Positions 49,384-58,900 of a stretch of 64,000 bases of DNA are shown here, piece by piece. The translations under genes and the position numbers were made by a program. Below the pieces are notes generated by a model. It worked only from the letters and a program-made list of their open reading frames with translations, was not told where the DNA came from and searched no databases. Source of the stretch: Trebouxia sp. TZW2008. Its lineage: Eukaryota; Chlorophyta; Trebouxiophyceae; Trebouxiales; Trebouxiaceae. Each line of letters opens with the position of its first letter. Position 1 is the first letter of the stretch. Location: positions 1 through 64,000 of the forward strand of contig BDIU01000407.1 of the NCBI GenBank assembly GCA_002118135.1, read 5' to 3'.

Positions 49384-51500
49384 AGCAGTCAGAAATCAGT
49401 CCAGCAAGCTTTGGTCCCAATGGTCTAGGTCAGTCACAGGTTGTCCAGAGGACTGATGCAAGCAGCCCTGGGGCAAGACCTGATGGAAGCAGCCCTGGTG
49501 CAGCAGTTACTCAGCAGGTGGGGAGTGTGCGTTATGCTTTGGCACAGAATGCCAAATACCAACAGATGCTACAGCAGCAGCAAGCACGAAGGCAGCAGCG
49601 CCAGTCACAGCTTGGACTGCAGTTTGGAATGCAGCAAGCACCAGGCCCACAGCAGCAGCAGCAGCAGCAGCAGCAGTTGCCGCAGCAGCCAAGCTTACAA
49701 GTGCCAAAGGCACAAAACAGTGAGGTATGGCATTGAACCCACACATGCAAACAACAAGAAAGTTTGACACGGTCAGACATCACAGTAGCAGTCTTTGTAA
49801 GCGGCATCAGCGCCTGAACTTTGACATACATATACATCGGGCAACCATGTGCTGCATGCTATTATTGCTTTCAACATTCACACAATGTCACTTCAACATG
49901 CAGACTTGGTCTCATCAACTGATGCAACAGTCTGCAGCCACAAGCACAGCTTTCCTCATTCTGAGACATTTGCAAATGTCTATGCACTCAAATCTGTCAC
50001 ATGGGCATAATGCTCAACGTCAAGCATGACAGTTGCATGACTTTCAATGGCGTTACGAATGTCAATTACTGACAGCCTGTGGATATGCAATACTGGCAGT
50101 GATTCAGCAGCTGATGCAGCAGTGTGCCGCCACGAGAACAACATTGCACCAAAGAAATTCAGACACAACAATCATCACAACACATGTGCAGCGTTTGCCT
50201 TTGCCAAATACAAATGCAAGTAGTGGTCACAGCCTGTCAATGTTTGATGCAGGCAGTGATTCAATAGCTGATGCAGCAGTATGCAGCAAGAGGCACAGCC
50301 TTGCTCAGCAGGGCAACTGTGCAAATGTTTATGTACTCATCTTCAGCAAGGGCACGTTACACTCATTCTTACGAATGTGTCATACAGGCTGTGATTCAGC
50401 AGCTGATGCAGCAGTATGCCGCCACGGGAACAGCCTTTCTCAACCTGGCTAAGCTCAAGCAGCCTCCATCGTCATTACTCAATCCAGGTCCAACTCCCAG
50501 CTTGGCTGGGGATCTGCAGACTGTGGAAGATGTATCATATCAGGGACAGGCACAGGTCTACTTTACCTTGAAACCAGGCAGATTGCAGCAGTTGGTGCAG
50601 TTCAACAGCGGGATGGGGCAGTATGAGATGCTGCAACAGCCCTGGTCAGTACTGTTCAACATGCTCAGTAACAAAGCATTAATGCATGCATGCATTCAAT
50701 GGTGCATGTGTTTTGGTCAATGCACAGTCATGATTCAAGATACTGCAACAATTTTGGTCAGTGTTTCCTTACACATGCTCATCAAGCCATTCCTGATACC
50801 TATCACATCAGTCGTAATGTGACATGCTGCCGCAGCCTTAATCAGTATTGCATTGAGCATGCTCCTATGTCAAGCATGATTCAAGATGCTCCAGCAGTCG
50901 CTCAGTCTTGCTTTTGATTTGTCCATGATGTCATGTATGATGCTGTGCATCATGCACAATACAAGATGCTGCAACAGCTCTGGGCAGTATTGCGCTCAAT
51001 ATGCTCGTTGAACCACTCACAACACAAGATGATGCAAGCCCTGGTCGGTGACGCATTTGACACGCTTCGTTCCATCATCAAGCATTCAATGATGCATGCA
51101 TCAAGACATGGCAAAGTCCCTGTGAGCCTGTGTGCTGGATTCTGTTACTGACTTGTTTCACAGACATCCCTCATGATCTCAAGACATGGTTGCAATCAGA
51201 CCAAATTGGCTGATGCACATTGCAGCATGAATCTGCAATTGGGGGCTTGAGAAGCGCCTTACTTGCAAGTCTACATGTCAGCATCACAGCTTGCGCAGCG
51301 TCAATAGCATGACTTGTTCTGACACACCGTTGTCAAGATTGCTTGCCAGAGGTGTAAACAATACTGTCCACAGCTCACCAACATCAGTGATGTATTTGCC
51401 TTGCAGGCGATTGGACAACTCACAGTTTGCATTGCTGCTGACAGCAAAGAATGCGCAGAAGCTTCTGGCGATCCAAGACCCTGGACAGTGCCTCAACTAG
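39783..51500 (+). CDS. HAP2: HAP2/GCS1 gamete fusion protein
   Basis: HAP2/GCS1 is the eukaryotic gamete fusogen, a single-pass membrane protein with a class II fusion fold. The model has fifteen exons: 39783-39902, 39999-40096, 40587-40856, 41257-41437, 41829-42060, 42554-42684, 42895-43038, 43304-43474, 44059-44172, 45154-45303, 46460-46697, 47425-47706, 48103-49724, 50388-50644 and 51407-51500. All are in phase, about 1367 residues. A signal peptide (1-24) precedes the Cys-rich ectodomain: [79 protein letters not shown] membrane span ([18 protein letters not shown], about 603-622) and a Lys-rich stretch follow. The remaining tail is Gln-rich. Exons 1-12 are firm. Exons 13-15 fit by phase but could be a separate gene starting near 48115. 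Confidence 0.87.
40380..40470 (+). repeat. Partial copy of HAP2 exon 3 start
   Basis: The sequence gcctgctgcag followed by cactgatggngtctnnnccatgcacatg repeats the acceptor and the first 50 bases of exon 3 (40587). It lies about 175 bases upstream and has lost the reading frame. Confidence 0.78.
41100..41220 (+). repeat. Partial copy of HAP2 exon 4 start
   Basis: An acceptor (catgcag) and the next 100 bases translate as [11 protein letters not shown]...STTTRGNL, parallel to [11 protein letters not shown]...STTTRGNL in exon 4 (41257-41437). The copy ends before the conserved SAHC segment and has no donor. Confidence 0.85.
42400..42475 (+). repeat. Partial copy of HAP2 exon 6 start
   Basis: The sequence gggtgcccagatagccccggc and the following ggtgcccaacag repeat the start of exon 6 (42554) about 145 bases upstream, with frame-breaking changes. 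Confidence 0.75.
43161..43245. repeat. (ACAGC)n microsatellite in HAP2 intron 7
   Basis: Seventeen perfect ACAGC units lie about 60 bases before the exon 8 acceptor. It is the reverse complement of the pentamer array in the TruB intron. Confidence 0.97.
43541..43625 (+). repeat. Partial copy of HAP2 exon 8 end with donor
   Basis: The bases ggtgctgaatgtaaaagcagc to tttggccaggtacgc repeat the last 80 bases and 5' splice site of exon 8 (ends 43474). The copy lies about 150 bases downstream. Confidence 0.85.
44181..44487. repeat. Hexanucleotide microsatellite in HAP2 intron 9
   Basis: The array runs from CAGTCA/CGGTCA-type units through CACTCA to CACCCA units, then back to CACTCA. It starts nine bases after the exon 9 donor (end 44172). 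Open frames on both strands here (Thr/His, Ser/Val, Glu/Cys repeats) are artefacts of the repeat. Confidence 0.95.
44614..45099 (-). mobile_element. LINE-type retrotransposon remnant inside HAP2 intron 9
   Basis: A 161-codon open frame lies antisense to HAP2 with the order [60 protein letters not shown] and [17 protein letters not shown]. This is the layout of the region after the reverse transcriptase in LINE polyproteins (PD-type motif, then KExxKxxxL, then VIPVVIGALG-like, then ILRKxL). No reverse transcriptase domain is present, so it is a 5'-truncated or eroded copy. The frame is still open, which suggests a recent insertion. Confidence 0.65.
45380..45490 (+). repeat. Partial copy of HAP2 exon 10 end with donor
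   Basis: The bases tgtgggcctcattaactccctgg repeat the end and donor of exon 10 (ends 45303) about 115 bases downstream, together with the first bases of the intron. Confidence 0.82.
45560..45870. repeat. TCCTTAC-rich dispersed repeat, two copies
   Basis: Two adjacent copies (about 45560-45690 and 45740-45870) share an order of short blocks: ttgtccttactcag, ccactgcagtcaga, then tgtccttaca and a final tttactgta-type end. A third copy is in the SGNH gene at 59020-59150. Confidence 0.72.
46255..46350 (+). repeat. Partial copy of HAP2 exon 11 start
   Basis: The sequence aggcaagaagatcgctgcattc and the following 70 bases repeat the first part of exon 11 (46460) about 200 bases upstream. Confidence 0.83.
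46775..46915 (+). repeat. Partial copy of HAP2 exon 11 end with donor
   Basis: The bases cagctgagctgcgctttccag to ggcctgtcataggtgagc repeat the last 110 bases of exon 11 and a donor about 210 bases downstream. A stop breaks the frame. Confidence 0.85.
49905..50335 (+). repeat. Three partial copies of HAP2 exon 14 start
   Basis: Copies near 49912, 50100 and 50260 repeat the gtgattcagcagctgatgcagcag start of exon 14 (50388), followed by the gcagccac/aagcacagc segment. Each is interrupted differently. Confidence 0.82.
50695..51060 (+). repeat. Partial copies of HAP2 exon 14 end
   Basis: The exon end agatgctgcaacagccctgg with its donor (50645) is echoed near 50735, 50880, 50965 and 51030. The spacing is roughly 70-145 bases and decay increases. 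Confidence 0.65.
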
Positions 51501-52682
51501 GTTGTTACATGACCACAGTGCAGATGCGTAGCCTGGTCTGCAAAGTTGAATGGACCAGGCAGACATATGTCTCAATTGCATCTACACTGGGGTCCCATGT
51601 TACAACCACAAGTGCTCCTTTTCCTAAACCTTGGCATTGTCTGTATCATGATCTTGGCTGTTGACTTTCTGACTGATCAGCAAGTGGCTATCAGCCAAAC
51701 TGCTGTGTACAGCATGACGTCAGACTGTGATTCAAGCTGACAACTCAAAATTGGAGTCTATGCTTTGGCACTTGTGTCTACTCTTGCACAAGCATGCTAG
51801 TGCTGCGTGGAGCTTTGGGTTTATAAAGCTGCCATGGGATCATTGCTGCTACTTGCAATTGGCCTATGCAGAAAATGTACAATCGACGCCAAGTGTAAGT
51901 GGTAAGTGACTGAGCGATGATTTGCATGCGGTGTTGTGCTGACTTTATGGCATCTGCAGCTCTTAGGCTGTAAGTGCCGTTCTGCATGCATCACACGCAG
52001 CTGATCAAACAGGCTGCAACACACAACGGAGGAGGGCTCAGCTTATAATCTGAAGTTTGTCATACAACGGTAGGTGATGATACATGTCATGACTCTGACT
52101 GCAATATTCATATCCTTTTGGGAGTCATCCGTTTGCACATAGCATCGTGCCACTCTGCCTAGAAGAGGCATAAGTTTCAAAGCAGCAATTCCGGGCTGCC
52201 TCTTTGGCCAGAGGCTCCCGTTGTGACGCCTAATTATGATGGTGAAGACTTTGCATTTACCTAAGTAGCAACCCTAGTACTGTAGCCAGTCTGACTGTAT
52301 GCCACCTGCTATTGTCACTTACTAATACAGCTGGGCTGCCAACGACTCAACTTTAGTGTAACTGTTCAGAGCTCATATCCCACTAATGTTGGGATGAAAG
52401 GCATTGGTAGCTAGAGGTGCTAGATGGCGAGGTGCTAACTCCTCACACTGCTACAGTGACACGTCTAGAGGGCAGGAAGCTTGCAAGCTCTGTCAAGCAA
52501 ATGGAGCAGGGTGAAGTCTGTCATTGTCATAGCTACCATATACGCAGCTAGACTATGTGGTACACACTTTCTAATGGTGGTCCAAATACCATTATACTCA
52601 CATGACCGGGTTTCAAAAGCTGTCATGGTCTTGCAATTTCTTAGGCTTTGGCAGCAAGTGCTGCATAAGTACATACATGCTA
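51501..52682. other. Convergent intergenic region, HAP2 and coiled-coil ORF
   Basis: No exon or RNA gene is recognised. A diverged copy of the direct repeat from 14689-15005 lies at 52361-52455, just beyond the end of the next ORF. Confidence 0.5.
52361..52455 (+). repeat. Third copy of the ggcgaggtgctaa repeat
   Basis: The blocks aaggcattggtagctag, agatggcgaggtgctaa and ctcctcacactgctacag match the direct repeats at 14689-14760 and 14932-15005 in the same orientation. A short insertion (aggtgctag) looks like a local duplication. No B-box segment is attached. Confidence 0.85.
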
Positions 52683-53285
52683 CTAAACATCTACAGAAAG
52701 CCGGCAGCGCTTGGACACAGGCTGCAAAAGCAGTTCCTCAACTTGAATATCAGGGCAAAGAGGTGTGTTTTTGGAGGAAAACCTGTTTGCTAGTCTGAGA
52801 TACCCTTTCACTGGCAGTAAGACACGCTGCTCAAGATGAGCATCAGCCCAAGCTAGTAGCTCATGCATGGTGGTTGATTCAATTTTTGTCTGGGATGGGT
52901 CAGCCTCGACATGTCTGAACGTCCTAAGGTACTTGTCAATTTCAACAAGAGAACTGATAGCTATGTTTTCTGTCAGCAAAGCTTGCAATGCAATCCAGCG
53001 TTGCTGTTGATCAGCGCTGAATGCCTGCTTTTTATGCCGAGCGCACAATTGCTTGAGTGACAGAGGAATCAGTGAACCTGTGTCTTCTTTCCCAAAAACG
53101 AAGTCTTCTGTGAGTTGTGATAAGGTGTAAGCTGCCTGGCCAAGCAGCCAAAAGTGTTCAGCTCTTCGCGTCTCCTTTTCCAGCCTTATCGAGTCTTGCT
53201 GCAGGTGTCGAATGCGCTGTGAGCGTGCTTCCGAGTTCCGCTCCAGTGTAGCCAGTCTCCTTTCCAGCTGTTCAAGGCGAGACAT
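52683..53285 (-). CDS. Intronless coiled-coil protein of unknown function
   Basis: A single open frame of 200 codons starts at ATG 53285. Residues 1-43 form a clear heptad coiled coil (RLEQLERRLATLERNSEARS and onward). Residues 45-200 are mostly helical, with Leu- and Gln-rich segments (SLKQLCARHKK, WIALQALLTENIAISSL, ELLAWADAHLEQRVLLP). I recognise no family. The lack of introns is unusual beside genes with three to fifteen exons and could mean a retrocopy, a mobile-element protein or simply a small conserved gene. It is divergent from the phosphoesterase, 240 bases away across a CpG-rich stretch. Confidence 0.7.
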   Translation of the reverse strand: MSRLEQLERRLATLERNSEARSQRIRHLQQDSIRLEKETRRAEHFWLLGQAAYTLSQLTEDFVFGKEDTGSLIPLSLKQLCARHKKQAFSADQQQRWIALQALLTENIAISSLVEIDKYLRTFRHVEADPSQTKIESTTMHELLAWADAHLEQRVLLPVKGYLRLANRFSSKNTPLCPDIQVEELLLQPVSKRCRLSVDV

Positions 53286-53525
53286 CGAAAATAAACACTT
53301 GTGGCTGACACGGGCCCTATGTCTAGAACTTCGGTAGTCACTTTTCGCTTGCGCTGAAATTGCAGAGCTGCTTGTCTTGAATATGCATTGACTAAAGCTG
53401 ACTAAACGGAGATCTTTCGATCAGCAGCAGGCTGCACTGCAAAGGCAACGCAAACCTTGCTTGGCGCCTTCAAGATCGCCTCTGCTTTCTCGGAACTATG
53501 TTGCGTTTCTCATGCGCCCAGCAGC
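53286..53525. promoter_or_regulatory. Bidirectional promoter region, coiled-coil ORF and phosphoesterase
   Basis: The 240 bases between two divergent ATGs are moderately rich in CpG, and the enrichment continues to about 53740. It is the expected location of both promoters. No TATA box is clear. Confidence 0.45.
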
Positions 53526-55375
53526 ATGAAAGTGGGTCTGGTGTCTGACACTCACGGCGTGTTTGATCAGGTGCGGTGGCTTCAGCGCGTTGCTGATTTC
53601 GCAGGTGGTCTCAACAGCAAGCGGGTCTTTCGCACGGCGTGACACGTTGCACGCTGCTGTAGGCACTCTGTGTCTCGTTTGCGGGCGTGCAAACGATCTT
53701 GCACGCCGGCGATGTTGGACACAAGGGAAATGACCCGGACGGTGCGCACAGTTGCCTTTGCCTGCCAGCTGCAAAAACAATGCTGTTTTTCCCCCAAACT
53801 CAGATCATCGATCTACTCTCGGTCTTGACAGCGAGCGTCTGATTTTGCTTTACTGCAGACATCTTGTCCGGCTTCGAGGCCATCGCACACACTCTAGCTG
53901 TGAGGTCAGCACGGTCTGATAGTGTTCTCAGCAAAAACCGAGCAACAAGCGGTTTTGGTTGCTGGCTGCTCTGTGTGTCTTGCCCTTTGCTGTCAAAAGC
54001 CTTGTAGCAAGACTGCATTGTTTAGTTTCTGCTGCTGCTTTGGTTTTGTAATTTCTACCGACTGTAAGTTGTCTCTCTCTGCTCTGGTTGCTAAATGAAA
54101 GCTGAGCAATACGCTGCTTGCAGGGGCAATGTTGATGTTGGCGCTTCGCCAGAAAAGTATCCAGAGTTCAGGCTGATACAGCTAGCTGGATGGCGCATCC
54201 TTCTGCTTCACATTGCTGGCATGCCACCCAAGACTTCAGAACCCTGCAAACAGCTCATCACCCTTCACCGGGCTGATGCTGTTGTGTTTGGTCACAGCCA
54301 TGAGCATGTGGTTGCCATGCACAGTGGGGTCTTGTTTGTCAACCCAGGCTCAGCAGGTGTGCTTTTGAATGGTAGTGCTACACATTGGCAAACGCGCCTT
54401 GCCACAAAGCCACATATACGCTGCAGACGCAATGCATGTGCGCATTTGTAACAAATGCGCGCGTCTGCATTTGCATATGCATGTTCATACAACTGTTTAT
54501 CACAGTGGTATGCATATGCAACATCCAACTTGATACTGCCTGGCGTGAGCCCTGCTGATGCAGGAGGTACTCTGAGAATTCTACAGAAGCGTTAGTTGTG
54601 CTTGCTAGCACAGCATAGTGGAGCTGAGAGCCTCAGCTGTGTTGCTGCAGGCCCAGCAAGATTTAAGCTGCCCAGAACTGCAGCCATCCTAGACTTGCCT
54701 GTCAAGGTCAGTTTTAATATGCTATCAGTCAACCAATTTGTTTTACGGTCTCCAACAGGGGGGTAAACAGACAATGTCAAGAATGAATCAATACAAAACA
54801 GACAACTAAACTAGAACAAACGTACACTCAACTGTCTTGGCGTTCGTCATCATGCTATGACATGCTGCTTTGTGCACATGGGTTTTTGTTGACGGAATGT
54901 AATCTGGTGCCTTGCCAGCACCTGTCAAGTGAGTTGTGATGCAAGAGTGGCTCTATCACAGCAGGATTATGCTGCAAATCACATGATGCTCAGTTGCTCA
55001 TTCCTGCAAATTGCTGCTTGCAGGGTCTCTGTTGAATAAAGTATGATTTGATATGATTAGTAATGCAATGTCATCAATGCCCTGTCATTCATGCCGTGAC
55101 TGAAAGCATGTGATGTTGTCAAACTCATCAGCGTGAATTGGCGATGCCTTGGGATGCCATGATGCAATATGCAACGCATGATACTGCCTTCTTTCCTACC
55201 AGGGGTTTTCAAATACATGCTTTTGCAGGCGGATGGTGTCAAACTGTCTACCGAGTGTGTGAAATTCACCATGCTGAGTCCAAAAGCGCCAAGCAGGGCA
55301 AGCGGTAAAAGATTGCCGACAGATTCAGCAAGGAAGCTTCACAGGAAGCGAGCCAAAGTCGCTGCTGATCTTTGA
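53526..55375 (+). CDS. YfcE/MJ0936-like metallophosphoesterase
   Basis: This is a calcineurin-like phosphoesterase of the small YfcE/MJ0936 group. Exon 1 (53526-53570) begins MKVGLVSDTHGVFDQ with the first metal-binding D-x-H. Exon 2 starts at 53663 and has ILHAGDVGHKG. Later exons are 54124-54356 (GNVDV, LLLHIAGMPP, VVFGHSHEHVV, FVNPGSAG), 54651-54706 (ARFKLPRTAAILDLPVK) and 55229-55375, which adds a basic tail (KLHRKRAKVAADL). The end of exon 2 and any exon before GNVD are unresolved, because I found no donor with the right phase near 53735-53845. The metal ligands DxH, GD, GN and GHSH are all visible, so the enzyme should be active. The substrate is unknown; relatives hydrolyse phosphodiesters in vitro. 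Confidence 0.85.
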
Positions 55376-55903
55376 TATGAGTCAAACTTGGACTTTAAGT
55401 TGACGGCCTCAGACCCCAGAGTTGGCCATGGGCGAAAGCTTAATGCACGTGGAAAGGCATCTTGCCTTTTGCAAGCAACAAGCCTAAGAGGACAAGATTG
55501 GGCAATGCTCTATGCCTGACCACAGCCTGACAATCGGTGGTGAACTGCAAGGCATGGTGCACTCTGTTGGGGAAATTCAGGCCGTCACGTCAACTGCACG
55601 TGCTTGATCTTCAGGATCATCGGTGACTGATCACAACGAAACACGAACGACAAAACGGCGAAGGAACTCGGAAGCAATGTCGGCATTTCAAGCGTTTGTT
55701 AGGCCCTCGTTATGCAATGAGCGAAGCTTGTACCCTTGTTACAGCTGTACGCGGTGGTGTTTAACGACGCGAGACGCCACGGCAGGCCACCTCATTCATT
55801 TATGCGCATTTCTCTACGGTGCGGCCTCTGCTAAGCTGACCGATCACACCGCAGAGCCTTGTGGTCGTGGCAGGCAGCAGGGTCATCTTGCGGGCCGTGT
55901 TGC
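55376..55903. other. Intergenic region, phosphoesterase to SGNH hydrolase
   Basis: No exon is recognised. CpG becomes frequent from about 55620 to 56160, marking the likely promoter and first exon of the SGNH gene. Confidence 0.5.
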
Positions 55904-58900
55904 ATGTCTGCATCGCTGCAACGGCATCGACATCGAAGGTCTGCTTTGAATTCGCTATTGCTGCCCTTGTGCTGCGCAATTCTATGTTGCTCGTGTCGTG
56001 CTGCACCCTACAACCCAATAAGTAGCGACGAGATCCCGCACGACTGCGATATACCCACCGAGCAACAAGGCTGGTATAGCTGCAACGTGCACACCCGCCA
56101 AAGAGCGCCGTCGATATCGGTTCAAAATCGGGTACGCCCCGGCGCATCAGCTACGCACAGCAGCACACCGTGTCTGCAGGCCCGCATCAAGCTTGGCGTT
56201 CCTCTTCTGCAGGGATCGCCTCAGAGACGGCAGCTTCTGGAGCGCATCTTTGCGTATGAATTTGCGTTGCCGGAAGATTTGCTGCAGCAAGGTCGAGGTC
56301 CACCCGGAAACACAGACAGACTCAACAAGGTTTTCAGGAAGTTGCTAACAGGTAAACAGCAGAGCACTTGGACCTTGCGGCTCTTAGTGCAATATCAGCG
56401 CTGCAGAGGCCTCCACTTTGCAGCAACAGGAGTCATGGACAGCCCAGACCAGACAGCAAGCTGAAAGGGTTCGCGCACTGCCTGTAACACAGTGTTGCCT
56501 CGCACTGCTCTGTGCACTGCAGTGCAGTGTCCTGCAGCGCACCAAAGTGCCTTCAGTCAAACATGCTGCATTCCTGCTGATAGCAGCAAACTGTGCACAA
56601 GTGCTTGAGCTGACCTGGGCACTACCAGAAAGGAAGACATACCAATCATATGCAGCAATAAAGTCAACTCTCAAGTAGCTCTTCAGTAAACATTCTTGCC
56701 TCTTGAAGCAGAGATTGTAGCAATGTTCCCTCTTACAACAAGTTCACAAGCATTCAGGGCGATACTGGCTGGCACAGCGCTGCGAAGATGCTTCGGGCAG
56801 TCATGCGCGTCATAACAGCAAAATCAGGACATCATTATTGCAATGTCAGCTGTGCAAACAGGTGTTCCTGGTGCTTACAGGGCATCCAGTGAGGTTGAGC
56901 TTCATTGGAGTAGCATAATCATTTGTTTATCTTCTTTTTGGTTCTGTGGTGTCAACCTTTTGTTGTCAGCAGTGCAAACGAGGTGTTATGCTTGCAGGGC
57001 AGCCAGTGAGCTTGAGCTTCATTGGTGGTAGCATCACTGAGGGGGGCGGGGTACCCTACCATGAAAGACCCAACTTGGCCTTTGCAGGGAAGGTCACCAA
57101 CTGGTTCAAGTATGTTCCACCACTATTCTTGCCATTCATGATCATCATTAGCGCTAGCATCGTTTCTCACAGTGCATTCTCACAGTGCATGTTCAGATGA
57201 TTGTTCAGCAAGGCTCTAAAACTGTCTTGCACCATGCAAAAGCATTGATATCTTAACTGCTTGAGATGCAGCACATGCACCGATTGCACGCTGTGACATT
57301 TCATCAGATTGATGTGCTTGCCGCATCCAAACATTTGCATCTTGAGCACTGTGACAAAGCCTTGTGAACAGCACCTCCATTATTGCTCACACCCAACGAC
57401 ATGACTTGCCTAATACACACAGAGGTTGACCCTTCACAGGTCAGCTCTTCCCACACAACATGATCCCAACATTTGGTGCTCACAGCCTTCTGCCTGACCA
57501 CAAAACATGACTATACGTGCAGGGAGACATTCCCAAACAGCACAATCACAGCTCAGAATGCTGATGTTGGCGGCGTGACCAGCACTTACTATGCACAGTG
57601 CGTGGACACATTTGTGTCTGACAAGAATATGGATCTTACACATGTGACACCAATTGCAGGGAGACATTTCCAAACAGCACAATCACAGCTTAGAACGCTG
57701 GAGTCGGCGGCGTGATCAGCACCTACTATGCACAGTGCGTGGGCATGTTTGTTTGTGAAAACAACAAGAACCTTACACATATGACAATTACTGCAGGGAG
57801 ACATTTCCAAACAGCACAATCACAGCTCAGAATGCTGGAGTTGGCGGCGTGACCAGCACCTACTATGCACAGTGCGTGGACATGTTTGTTTCTGACGAGA
57901 ATGTGGACCTGGTGCTTGTGGATTTCACTCTGAACGACAGAGCTAGCGGTGTGGAGGGAAAGTCTCCTGAGCCTGATACTGCTGACAGGTAGCCCTGATT
58001 TAGATGTCGCATGCATGCAGTTTGAATTCCAGTCTATCAGCCAACATCGTGGTGGATCTGCACACCATTGCATCCTCCTGCATACATTTCTTGTTTGATG
58101 CATGTCTCGGCACAGCTGCTTCAGCTTGACCTGAAAGGAAAACTGAATTGCACTGCTATTCAGTTCAGATCTCACGTGGGTCGTGAGCTGCTATCAAGTG
58201 GCTGTGACCAGACATCTAAAGCTGTGCAGATGCAGATTGTGCGCATGCAGACTTGAGCTGGCGCGTTATCACTCTGACAATCAGCTAGCAGAAAATCAAG
58301 AGTCTGCTCAAACTCATTCTAGACAGTGTCTCCTGCATTTGACATCATGCGCAGATGCCTCATAGCTTTGGCAACCTTTCTCGAGCAACAGTGTTGCTTC
58401 AACCAGCCAGTGATGCTCCCCCTGTGTCTCCACGCACTGTAGTGGATCACCAGTGCCATTTCTGAAGCATCTTTGCTGCACCACAGTTGATACTGTTCTT
58501 GGCAAAAATGAGCACATGTCTTGACAAAGGCTGCTTCCCTTGCACTAGATGAAGCACTGCTTTGCTGCTCCTTGTGGTGCAGCAGGATTGCTTCAGTTGG
58601 CCAGTGGTGTTCCCATCTTGCTTTAAGAATTGCAGTGGATCACCATTGGTAGACTGGCGCAACTTTGCTGCCCAGCACTTTACACTACGAGCACATGCCT
58701 TAACAAAGGCTGCTTCCCTTGCACTAGATGAAGCACTGCTTTGGTGTTCTTGGTGAGAACACCAAAGCAGGGTTGCCTTGTTTGGCCAGTGATGTTCCCA
58801 TCGTATCTCCAGAACTTGCAATGGATCACCGTTGCCAGACTGGCGCATCTTTGCTGCACCACAGCTGACACTGCTGCTGGCAAATGTGTGCATGTGTGCG

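Noticed and set aside
49507..49837. Ala- and Cys-rich minus-strand frames
   Set aside because: They are antisense to the CAG/CAA repeats coding poly-Gln in HAP2 exon 13.
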